64,000 nucleotides of DNA from Aestuariispira insulae (GTDB lineage Bacteria > Pseudomonadota > Alphaproteobacteria > UBA8366 > Aestuariispiraceae). The stretch lies in the NCBI RefSeq assembly GCF_003385955.1, contig NZ_QRDW01000002.1:531376-595375 (forward strand). The letters run 5' to 3'. Below are positions 1 through 8,611 of the stretch, one piece after another. The notes under the pieces are model-generated. The model was not told the origin of the DNA, searched no databases, and saw nothing but the letters and a program-made list of their open reading frames with translations. Every line of letters starts with the position of its first letter. Position 1 is the stretch's first letter. Position numbers and translations under genes: made by a program.

Positions 1-1000
1 CAGCCAGCTTGGTCAGGGTCTCGCCGAAAATGGCGGTATAGCTGGGGGCGTTGGCTTTGGCCTTATGCTGGGTGCCGGTGACCACATCAAATTTGGAAAC
101 ACCGTGATATTTATCGGCGGCTTCTTCCGCCGGGGCGTAGCCCTTGCCCTTCTGGGTCACCACATGGACCAGGAAGGGGCCGCGTTCTTCGCCGTCGCGC
201 ACATTACGCAGCACGGGGAGCAGATGATCCAGGTTATGGCCATCAATCGGGCCGACATAATAGAAGCCCATCTCTTCAAACAAAGTACCGCCGGTCATCA
301 TGCCGCGGGCAAACTCCTCGGCGCGCGCAGCGGCTTTTTCCATGGGGTCGGGGAATTTATGGGCAATCTTTTTCGCCACTTCCCGAAGCGATAGATAGGA
401 TTTCGACGATAGCAGCTTGGACAGATAGGCGCTCATGGCACCGACCGGCGGCGCGATCGACATATCATTGTCGTTCAGGATGACGATCAGGCGGGAATTC
501 ATCGCGCCCGCATTGTTCATTGCCTCATAGGCCATGCCGGCACTCATCGAGCCGTCGCCGATCACCGCGATCACATTGCCATGCTCGCCATCCAGGCTTT
601 TGCCAACCGCCATGCCGAGGCCGGCGGAGATAGAGGTGGAGCTGTGCCCGGCGCCAAAGGCGTCATATTTGCTTTCGGCCCGTTTGGTGAAACCGCTCAA
701 GCCCCCGCCCTGGCGCAGGGTGCGTATACGGTCGCGCCGTTCGGTCAGGATTTTATGCGGATAACATTGATGGCCCACATCCCAAATCAGGCGGTCCTGT
801 GGGGTATCAAACAGGTAATGCAGCGCAACTGTCAGTTCAACGACCCCTAAACCCGCGCCCAGATGGCCGCCGGTATGGGACACCGCATGAATGGTCTCTG
901 CCCGCAGGTCGTCAACAAGAGCATGCAGCTGATTTTCATCCAGCTTGCGCAGCTCTTCGGGGCTGTTGACCAAATCCAGTACCGGTGTTTCCAGTTTCAC
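1..1000 (-). CDS. dxs: 1-deoxy-D-xylulose-5-phosphate synthase, N-terminal part (cut by window edge)
   Basis: Thiamine-diphosphate enzyme that condenses pyruvate and glyceraldehyde 3-phosphate, the first step of the MEP isoprenoid pathway, in the cytoplasm. About 333 residues are visible and the C-terminal half lies beyond base 1; the family is about 640 residues. The translation shows the family motifs [20 protein letters not shown] and FGAGHSS near the N-terminus, then the thiamine-binding [15 protein letters not shown] and [14 protein letters not shown] start at GTG (998-1000 on the minus strand) because a GGAG (complement of 1009-1012) sits 8 nt upstream; no better ATG exists. It is last in the xseB-ispA-dxs gene order common in alphaproteobacteria and is probably co-transcribed. 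Confidence 0.93.
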   Translation of the reverse strand, partial: MKLETPVLDLVNSPEELRKLDENQLHALVDDLRAETIHAVSHTGGHLGAGLGVVELTVALHYLFDTPQDRLIWDVGHQCYPHKILTERRDRIRTLRQGGGLSGFTKRAESKYDAFGAGHSSTSISAGLGMAVGKSLDGEHGNVIAVIGDGSMSAGMAYEAMNNAGAMNSRLIVILNDNDMSIAPPVGAMSAYLSKLLSSKSYLSLREVAKKIAHKFPDPMEKAAARAEEFARGMMTGGTLFEEMGFYYVGPIDGHNLDHLLPVLRNVRDGEERGPFLVHVVTQKGKGYAPAEEAADKYHGVSKFDVVTGTQHKAKANAPSYTAIFGETLTKLA

Positions 1001-1072
1001 CTTATGACTCCTTGGCCCTGAGGCCGGACGCGAGGCTGCAGAATGCCTCTAATTACCTTAACAAATTGCCAA

Positions 1073-1969
1073 TCAACTGCGACGATCCACGACAAATCGG
1101 GCAACTTCGCGGAGGAAATCAGCCTTTTCGTCGAAAATCGCCAAATGGTCAACCGCCTGGTCGGCCAGCATGCGGGCCTGATCGCGGGCGCGTTCAACGC
1201 CCATAATGGAAACGAATGTGGCTTTTCCTGCCCCTGCATCCTTGCCAACCGCCTTGCCTGTTTCCGCCTCGCGCCCTTCCACATCAAGCAGATCATCTGC
1301 GATTTGGAAACAGAGGCCCAAATCCTGGGCATAGCCGCGCAGGGCCTCGCTGGCTTTTTCCTGGGCGTTGCCCAAAATGGCACCGGCCCGGCAGGAAAAT
1401 TCGATCAATCGGCCGGTTTTCAGCCGTTGCAGACGGGTAATGGCATGAATATCCAGTTCCTGATCCTGGGCGCGCAAATCAATCATCTGACCACCGACCA
1501 TACCATGGCCGCCGGAAGCCCGTGCCAAGGCGTGGACCAGGTCACAGCGGATCCGGGCATTGGCGTGGGTGTCCGGATGGGAAAGAACTTCGAAAGCGAG
1601 TGTCAGCAAGGCGTCGCCCGCCAGAATGGCGGTTGCGTCATCAAACTGCTTGTGAACCGTGGGCAACCCGCGCCGCAGATCATCGTCATCCATGGCCGGC
1701 AGGTCGTCATGGATCAGCGAATAGCAATGGACCAGCTCGATCGCGGCGGCGGCGCGCAGCGCGGAGGATGGCGAGACCGAAAACAGCTTGGCGGATTCGA
1801 GCAGCAGGAACGGTCGGAACCGTTTGCCGCCGTTCAGGCTGCCATGCCGCATGGCGGCGATCAGCTGCTGTTCCGGCGCTTCATGGACGGCCAGCAGCCG
1901 GTCCAATTCGGTTTCCACCTTGTCCGCCGCGGCGGCCATTGCATCTTTGAGTGTGAGCATATCCGTCAT
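1073..1969 (-). CDS. ispA: Polyprenyl (farnesyl/geranyl) diphosphate synthase
   Basis: Trans-prenyltransferase that extends dimethylallyl diphosphate with isopentenyl diphosphate, supplying precursors for quinones, undecaprenyl carriers and hopanoids. The 298-residue protein has the GGKRFRP substrate motif near residue 50, the first aspartate-rich motif HDDLPAMDDDD (D88, D89, D94), a GQMIDL segment and the second motif DDLLD. Residue F/L patterns before the first motif would set chain length; C15 is an inference. I choose ATG at 1967-1969 rather than the TTG 12 nt upstream because GAAGG lies 5 nt before the ATG. It lies between xseB and dxs on the same strand, about 70 nt from each. Confidence 0.92.
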   Translation of the reverse strand: MTDMLTLKDAMAAAADKVETELDRLLAVHEAPEQQLIAAMRHGSLNGGKRFRPFLLLESAKLFSVSPSSALRAAAAIELVHCYSLIHDDLPAMDDDDLRRGLPTVHKQFDDATAILAGDALLTLAFEVLSHPDTHANARIRCDLVHALARASGGHGMVGGQMIDLRAQDQELDIHAITRLQRLKTGRLIEFSCRAGAILGNAQEKASEALRGYAQDLGLCFQIADDLLDVEGREAETGKAVGKDAGAGKATFVSIMGVERARDQARMLADQAVDHLAIFDEKADFLREVARFVVDRRS

Positions 1970-2038
1970 CAATACCTTCAATAGAGCGAATCACAAAGGA
2001 GAAACCGCCCAGCAGTGCGGTGGTCAGGCGATGATTGA

Positions 2039-2287
2039 TTATTCGATTTCGGCGGAAACGGCCTGGGCCTTGCCGTTGGAATCGAGGGAGATTTTCTCCA
2101 CCCGCATCCGGGCTTCCGCCAGTTTGGTTTCACAATGACGCTTTAGTTGGGCACCGCGTTCATAGGCATTGATGGATTCATCCAGGGAGACGTTGCCCCC
2201 TTCCAGGTCTTTGACGATCATTTCAAGCTGCTTGAGCGCGTCTTCGAAACTGAGCGCGGAAATTTCCTGGGGAATTGCATCTGCCAT
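2039..2287 (-). CDS. xseB: Exodeoxyribonuclease VII small subunit
   Basis: Small subunit of exonuclease VII, which together with XseA degrades single-stranded DNA. The 82-residue product is of normal family length and is acidic and helical, with the family core SFEDALKQLEMIVKDLE followed by GNVSLDESINAYERG. The ATG is preceded by a GGAG about 7 nt upstream. XseA is not in the window. First gene of the xseB-ispA-dxs unit, a common alphaproteobacterial arrangement; its promoter must lie in the 256-nt divergent gap shared with the deacetylase gene. Confidence 0.93.
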   Translation of the reverse strand: MADAIPQEISALSFEDALKQLEMIVKDLEGGNVSLDESINAYERGAQLKRHCETKLAEARMRVEKISLDSNGKAQAVSAEIE

Positions 2288-2543
2288 TTTATAGAACTCC
2301 GGATCTGAAACAGGCGGCGAGTGTAATGCCTCTCTCCAGTGAGGCCAAGATGGTTATGCCCTTCATGTGCAAGGTTTTTTAACCGGGACATGGAAGGCTG
2401 GCGCAATCATTATATTTAAAATTAAATTCCGCTTTTGTTTCAGCGGTTTATTGCTACACTCGTCCGGCATTTTTCTGACGCGGGTCGCATTTTTCGGGCT
2501 CGGCCTTTTGCCGGGCAGAGAGTCCTTGGGGGAGGGGGCAAAA

Positions 2544-3473
2544 ATGACCTTGTTATTCACGCATGATAATTGCCGCCGCCATGATATGGGGGCGGGCCAT
2601 CCGGAACAGCCAGCCCGGATTGATGCGATACTGCAGGCTTTGTCAGGTGAGGAGTTTCAGGATCTGGAGCGCCGGGAGGCGCCGCTGGCGGATCGCGCGA
2701 CGATCCGTCTTGTGCATCCGGGCCGCTATGTGGATGACCTATTGGATGCTGTGCCCGATGACGGGCGGCATATGCTGGATGTGGATACCAGCCTGTGTCC
2801 GCGATCGGGCGAGGCGGCGCTTCGTGCGGCCGGTGCGGTCACAGCGGCGGTGGATGCGGTGTTGAAGGACGAGGATCAAAACGCCTTTTGTCTGGTCCGG
2901 CCGCCGGGCCATCATGCGGAACCGGACCGGGCCATGGGGTTTTGTCTGTTCAATAATGTCGCGGTCGGTGCGGCCCATGCCAGGGCCATATATGGGGTCG
3001 ACCGGGTGGCGGTAGTGGATTTTGACGTGCATCATGGCAATGGCAGCCAGGCGATGTTCGAGGGGGAGGCTGATTGGTTTTATGCCTCGAGCCATCAAAG
3101 CCCCCTTTACCCGGGAACAGGGCGGGATTTTGAAACCGGGGTGGCCGGCAATATTTTGAATGTGCCCTTAAGTCCCCATACGGGATCCGATGGATTTCGC
3201 GCGGCGTACCAGGGTAGGATCTTTCCGGCATTGAAAGAACACCGGCCGGACCTGATATTCATTTCGGCCGGTTTCGATGCCCATCGGGATGATCCCCTGG
3301 CCCAGCTTGCTTTGACGGATGACGACTATTTCTGGGTGACGCAGGAATTAATGGCCGTGGCGGATGAATGTTGTGGGGGCAGGATCGTTTCAACCCTGGA
3401 AGGGGGCTATGATCTCGCCGCGCTGGGACGGTCTGCAGCAGCGCATATCCAGGCGCTGATGGGGCGGGAATAG
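2544..3473 (+). CDS. Histone deacetylase-like amidohydrolase (class II HDAC/AcuC superfamily)
   Basis: Zinc-dependent deacetylase of the arginase/HDAC fold; bacterial members act on acetyl-lysine, acetylpolyamines or other acetyl-amides, and the substrate here is unknown. The 309-residue protein carries RPPGHHA (active-site His pair H123-H124), NNVAVGA, VDFDVHHGNG (zinc ligands D161 and H163), the YPGTG loop and SAGFDAH (third ligand D245). The reading frame is open upstream to 2367, but ATG 2544 follows a purine-rich GGGGGAGGGGG element and gives the standard N-terminus (FTHDNCRRHD), so I use it. Divergent from xseB. A catalytic tyrosine is expected near the C-terminus (LEGGYD motif, present). 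Confidence 0.88.
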   Translation: MTLLFTHDNCRRHDMGAGHPEQPARIDAILQALSGEEFQDLERREAPLADRATIRLVHPGRYVDDLLDAVPDDGRHMLDVDTSLCPRSGEAALRAAGAVTAAVDAVLKDEDQNAFCLVRPPGHHAEPDRAMGFCLFNNVAVGAAHARAIYGVDRVAVVDFDVHHGNGSQAMFEGEADWFYASSHQSPLYPGTGRDFETGVAGNILNVPLSPHTGSDGFRAAYQGRIFPALKEHRPDLIFISAGFDAHRDDPLAQLALTDDDYFWVTQELMAVADECCGGRIVSTLEGGYDLAALGRSAAAHIQALMGRE

Positions 3474-3565
3474 GCCTGTTGACCCGGATTTGTGCCGGGG
3501 CAGAGTAAATGACATATAATAGGTGGATAATATCCGTGTGGAACGGGTCAGTGAAGGATGGGATG

Positions 3566-4711
3566 ATGACGGTATCTGGATTGAAACGGGTGATGGGGGT
3601 GGCCACGGTTGCCGCGGTCGCAATGCTGTTTGCTGCCCCGGCACTGGCGCAGGGCAAGGGATTTCCTGCCCTTGTGGATGTGGATACGGTGATCAGCCAG
3701 CCCTTGTCCCAGACCATGCCGGTGATCGGGCGGTTTGTTGCGCGTGAGCGCGGTGTGGTTTCCAGCCTGACCGCAGGCCCGGTTGCGGCGGTAGAGGTCG
3801 AGGTCGGGGAGCGTGTAGAAGCGGGACAGGTGCTGATTCGTCTTGATGATGCGGTTATCACTCAGGAACGGAATCTTGAGGCGGCCGCTGTCAAGCAGAG
3901 CCGCGCCGAGCTCTCGACCGCGAAAGAGGCGCTGGGCCTGGCACTGCAGGAACAGAAACGACTTGAGCGGTTGAAAGGATCTGCGGCTTTCTCCCAGGCG
4001 CGCCTGGATGACAAAAAGAAGGAAGTGGCGCGCCTGCGGTCCGAACAGGCGGAAGCTGAAGCCGCGGTCGCGAAGTCCCAGGCCAGCCTGGCGCTGGCCG
4101 AAATTGATTTGAAACGGACCCGTGTTCTGGCGCCCTTTAACGGTGTGGTGATCGAACGGCACACAGAAAGGGGCGCATATCTGAGTGCTGGCGGCAATGT
4201 GGTCACCCTGCTCAATGATGAGGATATGGAAGTTGAGGCGGATGTGCCGGCGAATCGGATTGCGGGCCTGACGCCAGGCCGTCTGGTCGAGATAGAATTG
4301 GTGGCGGGCGAGAACCAGCAGGCCATCGTACGTGCGGTGGTGCCGGATGAAAATGTTTTGACCCGGACCCGTGCGGTCCGTTTCACACCGGCGGCCAAGG
4401 CAACTGAACCAGGCGCACTTGCGGCGGGGCAGTCCGTGACGGTCTTTATTCCCGTCGGCACCGCCCGCGAGATCGTATCGGTTCACAAGGATGCGGTCCT
4501 GCCCCAGGGCGGCCGGAACCGGGTTTATGTTGTGCGCAACGGTGTGGCCGAGATCCGGGAAATCACCTATGGCGAGGCTGTCGGCGACCGGTTGGAGGTG
4601 CTCTCCGGCCTCGAACCCGGCGATGTCACGGTGATTCGTGGCAATGAACGCATCCAGCCCGGCCAGGAAGTCACCTATCAGGGCATGCCCGGCAATGGCA
4701 CAGGCGGTTGA
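3566..4711 (+). CDS. RND efflux periplasmic adaptor subunit (HlyD/MFP family)
   Basis: Membrane-fusion subunit that links the inner-membrane RND pump encoded next to it to an outer-membrane channel. The 381-residue product starts with a signal peptide ending in the ALAQ region, then a barrel-sandwich/lipoyl half motif (VAAVEVEVGERVEAGQVL), a long heptad-rich alpha-hairpin (roughly residues 85-170), the second lipoyl half (VLAPFNGVV) and a beta-barrel. The frame is open from 3509; ATG 3566 has GAAGGA about 7 nt upstream, with ATG 3563 a near-equal alternative. No outer-membrane TolC-like gene is adjacent, so a channel encoded elsewhere is presumably used. The pump gene begins 51 nt downstream. 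Confidence 0.88.
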   Translation: MTVSGLKRVMGVATVAAVAMLFAAPALAQGKGFPALVDVDTVISQPLSQTMPVIGRFVARERGVVSSLTAGPVAAVEVEVGERVEAGQVLIRLDDAVITQERNLEAAAVKQSRAELSTAKEALGLALQEQKRLERLKGSAAFSQARLDDKKKEVARLRSEQAEAEAAVAKSQASLALAEIDLKRTRVLAPFNGVVIERHTERGAYLSAGGNVVTLLNDEDMEVEADVPANRIAGLTPGRLVEIELVAGENQQAIVRAVVPDENVLTRTRAVRFTPAAKATEPGALAAGQSVTVFIPVGTAREIVSVHKDAVLPQGGRNRVYVVRNGVAEIREITYGEAVGDRLEVLSGLEPGDVTVIRGNERIQPGQEVTYQGMPGNGTGG

Positions 4712-4762
4712 TCCGCAAAGCAGTCCCTGATCTTTAACCGTTAATCTTTAGGCGTTGGCGTC

Positions 4763-7700
4763 ATGAATTTGATTTCCCTTTCCATTCAGCGGCCGGTCGC
4801 GGTGATCGCGGCGGTTTTGATGGCGGTGATGTTCGGGGCGGTGGCCTTGACCTCCATCCCGATCCAGTTGGCGCCGGATGTATCCCGTCCCGTGATTACG
4901 GTCAGCACCAACTGGCCGGGGGCTGCCCCTGCTGAGGTGGAGCGGGAAATCGTCAATGAGCAGGAAGATGTGCTCAAAGGGCTGGAAGGCATGAAATCCA
5001 TGACCAGTTCGGCCAGCAACGGGCAGGCGCGCATTACGTTGGAGTTTGATGTCGGCCAGGATATGGGGCGGGCCCTGCTGTTGACGGCCAACCGCCTGGA
5101 TCGAGTCAGCGGCTATCCGGACGAAGCGGATGAACCGACCCTGGCAACGGTCGGATCGGAAGATAATGCCATTGCCTGGTTTCGGATTCGCAAAACGGAT
5201 AATGAAACCGGTCCGGCGATTGGAACCTATCGCGATTTCGTGGTCGATGTGGTCAAAGAGCGGATCGAGCGTGTTCCCGGCGTCAGTGAGGTCAATGTTT
5301 ATGGCGGCGGTGAACGGGAGATGCAGGTGGTGGTCGAACCGGCCCTGCTGGCGCGCTATGGCCTGACCGTATCCAATGTGCTGGATCGATTGCGGGCGGC
5401 CAATGCCTCTGTCACCGGTGGCAAGGTTGATGAAGGCAAGCGCCGCTATGTGGTGCGCACGGATAATGAATTTTCCAGCCTCGATCAGGTGCGACGGGTG
5501 GTGTTGCGTTCTTCTCAGGACAGCGTGAGTGGCCGGACGGCGCGGGTGACCGTTGGCGATGTGGCAACGGTCACAATGGCTTACAAGGAACCCGGCGCAG
5601 ATATTCGTTCAAGCGGTTTTGAAGCTGTTGCTGTTAATGCCACACGGGAAACCGGGGCCAATGTAATCGAGGTGATGACCGCCATTCGTGCCGCCGTTGC
5701 GGAACTGAATGCCGATGCGTTGCCCGATCGCGGGTTGCTCATGGAACAGCTGTATGATGAGACGGTCTATATCAATTCCGCGATTGATTTGGTGACCCAG
5801 AATATCTGGGTCGGTGGCATTCTCGCTGCGATCATCCTGTTGGTGTTTTTGCGCTCAGTCCGGGCGACCCTGGTGGTGGCGCTGGCTATTCCGGTGTCGG
5901 TTGTGGCTTCATTCGTGGCCATGGCGGCTATGGGCCGGTCGTTGAATGTGGTCTCGCTTGCGGGGATTGCCTTTGCTGTTGGCATGGTGGTGGATGCAGC
6001 CATTGTGGTGTTGGAAAATATCTACCGCCTGCGTCAGCAGGGCCAGCCGATCGGCAAAGCGGCCTATCACGGTGCCGCCCAGGTCTGGGGGGCGATTTTG
6101 GTTTCCGCCCTGACTACGGTGATGGTCTTCATCCCGATCCTGATCATGGAGCTGGAGGTGGGGCAACTATTCCGCGACATTGCGGTGGCGATCTCGGTCG
6201 CGGTGCTTTTGTCGCTGCTGGTTTCCATCACGGTGGTTCCGGCGCTCGCCAATTGGTTACTGTCCCATGATATCGCTGATCCGTCCCGGCGGCTGGTCAG
6301 CCTTCCTCTGGTGGATGCCTTCGGTAAGGCCTTCATGAAACTGGTCAACCGATTGACACGCGCCATGGTGAGCAGCCGCCGGCTGGCGTTGGTTATGGTG
6401 GTTTCTGTCACCGCGGTCGCGGGAACGGTCACATATATGCTGATCCCAAAATTGGAATATCTGCCTGAAGGCAACCGGAATTTTGTTTTTGGCATGCTGT
6501 TCCCGCCGCCAGGTTACAATCTGGAAACCATGAAAGAGATGGCGGGGCGGGTCGAAACAGCGGTCCGACCGCTCTGGGCCTCGGAAACCGGTCCGGAATC
6601 CGCGCCGGGCGAGCCGCCGAAAATTGAGAATTTCTTCTTTGTGGCAACCAATAACCGTACTTTCATGGGCGCGAGTGCAGTAGATTCCCAGCGGGCTGGT
6701 GAATTGTTGGGGCCGCTGACCGGGCCGATTTATCGAGAGCCCGGTACCTTCGGATTTTTCACTCAACCATCCATTTTCGGTCGGGGTGTTGGCGGGACGC
6801 GTGCGGTGGATCTTGATATCACCGGGCCGGATCTGGAACAGGTGATTGCGATCGCTCAGCAGGCGGCAGGAATGGTGTCCCAAATCCTTCCGACCAGCGA
6901 AGGGAACCAGCTGCGTCCTCGCCCGGGGCTGGAGCTGGGGGCGCCGGAAATCCGGGTCGAGCCGGACGCGGTTCATCTCTCGGATAACGGTGTAACGGCG
7001 CGTGAGTTGGGTCTGACCGTGGATGCCTTCAATGATGGGCTGCGGGTCGATGAGATCACTTATGAGGGAAAATTGATTGATTTAATGCTGACCGGCCCGG
7101 ACCGCTATGCCAGCCGCACCCAGGGAATCAACAATCTGCCCGTGGTAACCTCGTCGGGCACGATTTTGCCACTTAGCTCGCTGGCCAGGATCGATGTGAC
7201 GGCGGGACCGACAGAAATTCGCCACACAGAACGTGTGCGGACGATTACATTGACCATCCGTCCAAACAGCGCGATCCCCCTGGAAACCGCTCTGGAAAAG
7301 ATAGAGGCGGAGGTGATCAAGCCCCTGAAAGCGCAGGGCCTGCCGGATGGCGTCCGGTTGCAAATGACCGGCACGGCTGAAAAATTGGCGGCGACCTGGG
7401 CGGAACTGCAAGTGGATCTGCTGATTGCGCTGGTGATTGTCTTCCTGGTGATGGCGGTCTTGTTTGAGAGCTTCTTGTATCCGCTGATCATTATGTTTGC
7501 GGTGCCGCTGGCAACGGCGGGCGGGTTGATCGGCTATTCCATTCTGGCGGAATTCCGATTCCAGACATTCAACATGCTTACCATTCTGGGCTTTGTGATT
7601 TTGATCGGGATCGTGGTGAATAATGCGATTTTGATTGTACATCAAACCCTGCATCACATAAGGGCCGAGGGAATGGCTGCGGCGGAGGCGATTGTGGAGG

Positions 7701-7939
7701 CGACCAACAACCGGGTGCGGCCGATCTTCATGTCCACCCTGACCAGTGTCGTTGGCATGCTGCCGTTGGTGGTGTTCCCCGGGGCCGGTTCTGAAATTTA
7801 CAGCGGTTTGGGATCTGTTGTGGTGGGCGGTTTGGCGCTGTCCGCCGTGCTGACTTTGACCATTGTGCCGCCGCTGATGACATTGATCATTGGCTTGATG
7901 GAGCGCCCGACCAAGACCGCGCCTGCTGTTGCCGACTAG
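4763..7939 (+). CDS. RND superfamily efflux permease (HAE1/AcrB-like)
   Basis: Proton-driven inner-membrane exporter, 1058 residues, the usual length. Visible are the N-terminal first helix (SIQRPVAVIAAVL), the first periplasmic porter region, a helix bundle from about residue 340, a second large periplasmic region and a C-terminal helix bundle. In the fourth-helix motif GMVVDAAIVVLENIY only one aspartate is present (D411; the second AcrB Asp position is A412), and the position of AcrB Lys940 in GIVVNNAILIV is N953. Such single-Asp variants are known in several RND branches, so the pump is probably functional with a different relay. Substrate cannot be predicted. It forms an operon with the adaptor gene just upstream. 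Confidence 0.92.
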   Translation: MNLISLSIQRPVAVIAAVLMAVMFGAVALTSIPIQLAPDVSRPVITVSTNWPGAAPAEVEREIVNEQEDVLKGLEGMKSMTSSASNGQARITLEFDVGQDMGRALLLTANRLDRVSGYPDEADEPTLATVGSEDNAIAWFRIRKTDNETGPAIGTYRDFVVDVVKERIERVPGVSEVNVYGGGEREMQVVVEPALLARYGLTVSNVLDRLRAANASVTGGKVDEGKRRYVVRTDNEFSSLDQVRRVVLRSSQDSVSGRTARVTVGDVATVTMAYKEPGADIRSSGFEAVAVNATRETGANVIEVMTAIRAAVAELNADALPDRGLLMEQLYDETVYINSAIDLVTQNIWVGGILAAIILLVFLRSVRATLVVALAIPVSVVASFVAMAAMGRSLNVVSLAGIAFAVGMVVDAAIVVLENIYRLRQQGQPIGKAAYHGAAQVWGAILVSALTTVMVFIPILIMELEVGQLFRDIAVAISVAVLLSLLVSITVVPALANWLLSHDIADPSRRLVSLPLVDAFGKAFMKLVNRLTRAMVSSRRLALVMVVSVTAVAGTVTYMLIPKLEYLPEGNRNFVFGMLFPPPGYNLETMKEMAGRVETAVRPLWASETGPESAPGEPPKIENFFFVATNNRTFMGASAVDSQRAGELLGPLTGPIYREPGTFGFFTQPSIFGRGVGGTRAVDLDITGPDLEQVIAIAQQAAGMVSQILPTSEGNQLRPRPGLELGAPEIRVEPDAVHLSDNGVTARELGLTVDAFNDGLRVDEITYEGKLIDLMLTGPDRYASRTQGINNLPVVTSSGTILPLSSLARIDVTAGPTEIRHTERVRTITLTIRPNSAIPLETALEKIEAEVIKPLKAQGLPDGVRLQMTGTAEKLAATWAELQVDLLIALVIVFLVMAVLFESFLYPLIIMFAVPLATAGGLIGYSILAEFRFQTFNMLTILGFVILIGIVVNNAILIVHQTLHHIRAEGMAAAEAIVEATNNRVRPIFMSTLTSVVGMLPLVVFPGAGSEIYSGLGSVVVGGLALSAVLTLTIVPPLMTLIIGLMERPTKTAPAVAD

Positions 7940-7994
7940 GGCCTCGCAAGGGGGCGGCAGACGGACAAATGCAGGCACGCATTGGCATTAGTGA

Positions 7995-8008
7995 ACTATT
8001 CAAGTAGT
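7995..8008. promoter_or_regulatory. Possible operator: ACTA-N6-TAGT inverted repeat before the ArsR gene
   Basis: A short inverted repeat, ACTA (7995-7998) and TAGT (8005-8008) with a six-base centre, lies 67 nt before the ArsR-family start codon in an AT-richer patch. ArsR-family dimers bind such dyads and usually autoregulate. The arms are only four bases, so chance is a real possibility. Confidence 0.25.
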
Positions 8009-8075
8009 CTGATGTTGGCGGCGGGGTGAGGCTGCCGATGAAAAACAGGGTGTAAACAGGCTTAGGCGGGGTGTC

Positions 8076-8372
8076 ATGAAGCCTTCGGATATGGAAGCGA
8101 ATGTCAGGCAGGCCAGCCTGCTTTTGAAGGCCATGAGCAATGAAAAGAGGCTCATGGTCCTGTGTTATTTGTCTCAGGGAGAAATGTCTGTTGGGGCATT
8201 GGAGAAAGTGATCGGTGTCAGCCAGTCGGCACTGTCGCAGCATCTGGCGCGGCTGCGCCGGGATGGATTTGTCCAGACCAGGCGTGAGGCTCAAACCATT
8301 TATTATTCCCTAAGGGGCGAAGAAACCATCGCCGTGATTGGAGCACTGCACGATTTATACTGTGCTTCCTGA
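8076..8372 (+). CDS. ArsR-family regulator with a BigR/SqrR-type cysteine pair
   Basis: Small winged-helix repressor, 98 residues. The helix-turn-helix (MSVGALEKVIGVSQSALSQHLARLRR, shown here as two overlapping pieces: MSVGALEKVIGVS and SQSALSQHLARLRR) and the wing RREAQTIYYSL match the BigR/SqrR/YgaV branch closely. It has exactly two cysteines, C30 in the second helix and C96 near the C-terminus, 66 residues apart; in BigR (C42/C108) and SqrR (C41/C107), as I recall them, the spacing is also 66. Those proteins form a di- or tetrasulfide bond on reaction with persulfides and then release DNA. No rhodanese, sulfide:quinone reductase or YeeE gene is next to it; upstream is the RND pump, 136 nt away on the same strand. 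Confidence 0.87.
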   Translation: MKPSDMEANVRQASLLLKAMSNEKRLMVLCYLSQGEMSVGALEKVIGVSQSALSQHLARLRRDGFVQTRREAQTIYYSLRGEETIAVIGALHDLYCAS

Positions 8373-8611
8373 CATTTAGGTGATTGGTAATCCTGAGCCT
8401 GAATATGGTTCGTATTTTATCTAACTTCCTGTTGGTTTTTTTCCGTTGAAATCGCCTAGGGGGCAGGTAAAGTTTTTGAACGCCTCGGGCAAACCTATTG
8501 GAAAAGAGTGAAAATTTTCGTCCTTTTCAAGGAATAGGGCGCATCGTTCAGAAAATTGCTGTATGATAGGCGGATGGATTTTGGGGCATTGATGCAAGGA
8601 AAGACCATAGT

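Noticed and set aside
1043..1984. A 313-codon plus-strand frame opposite ispA
   Set aside because: The minus strand encodes an unmistakable prenyl diphosphate synthase; the plus frame is a high-GC shadow with no family motifs.
2320..2345. Hairpin GCCTC-N8-GAGGC between xseB and the deacetylase gene
   Set aside because: Five-base stem without a T-tract in a divergent promoter gap; indistinguishable from chance.
4731..4750. CtrA-like site TTAACCGTTAA before the RND permease gene
   Set aside because: The spacing between TTAA halves is three bases, not the seven of the CtrA consensus, and it lies inside an operon.
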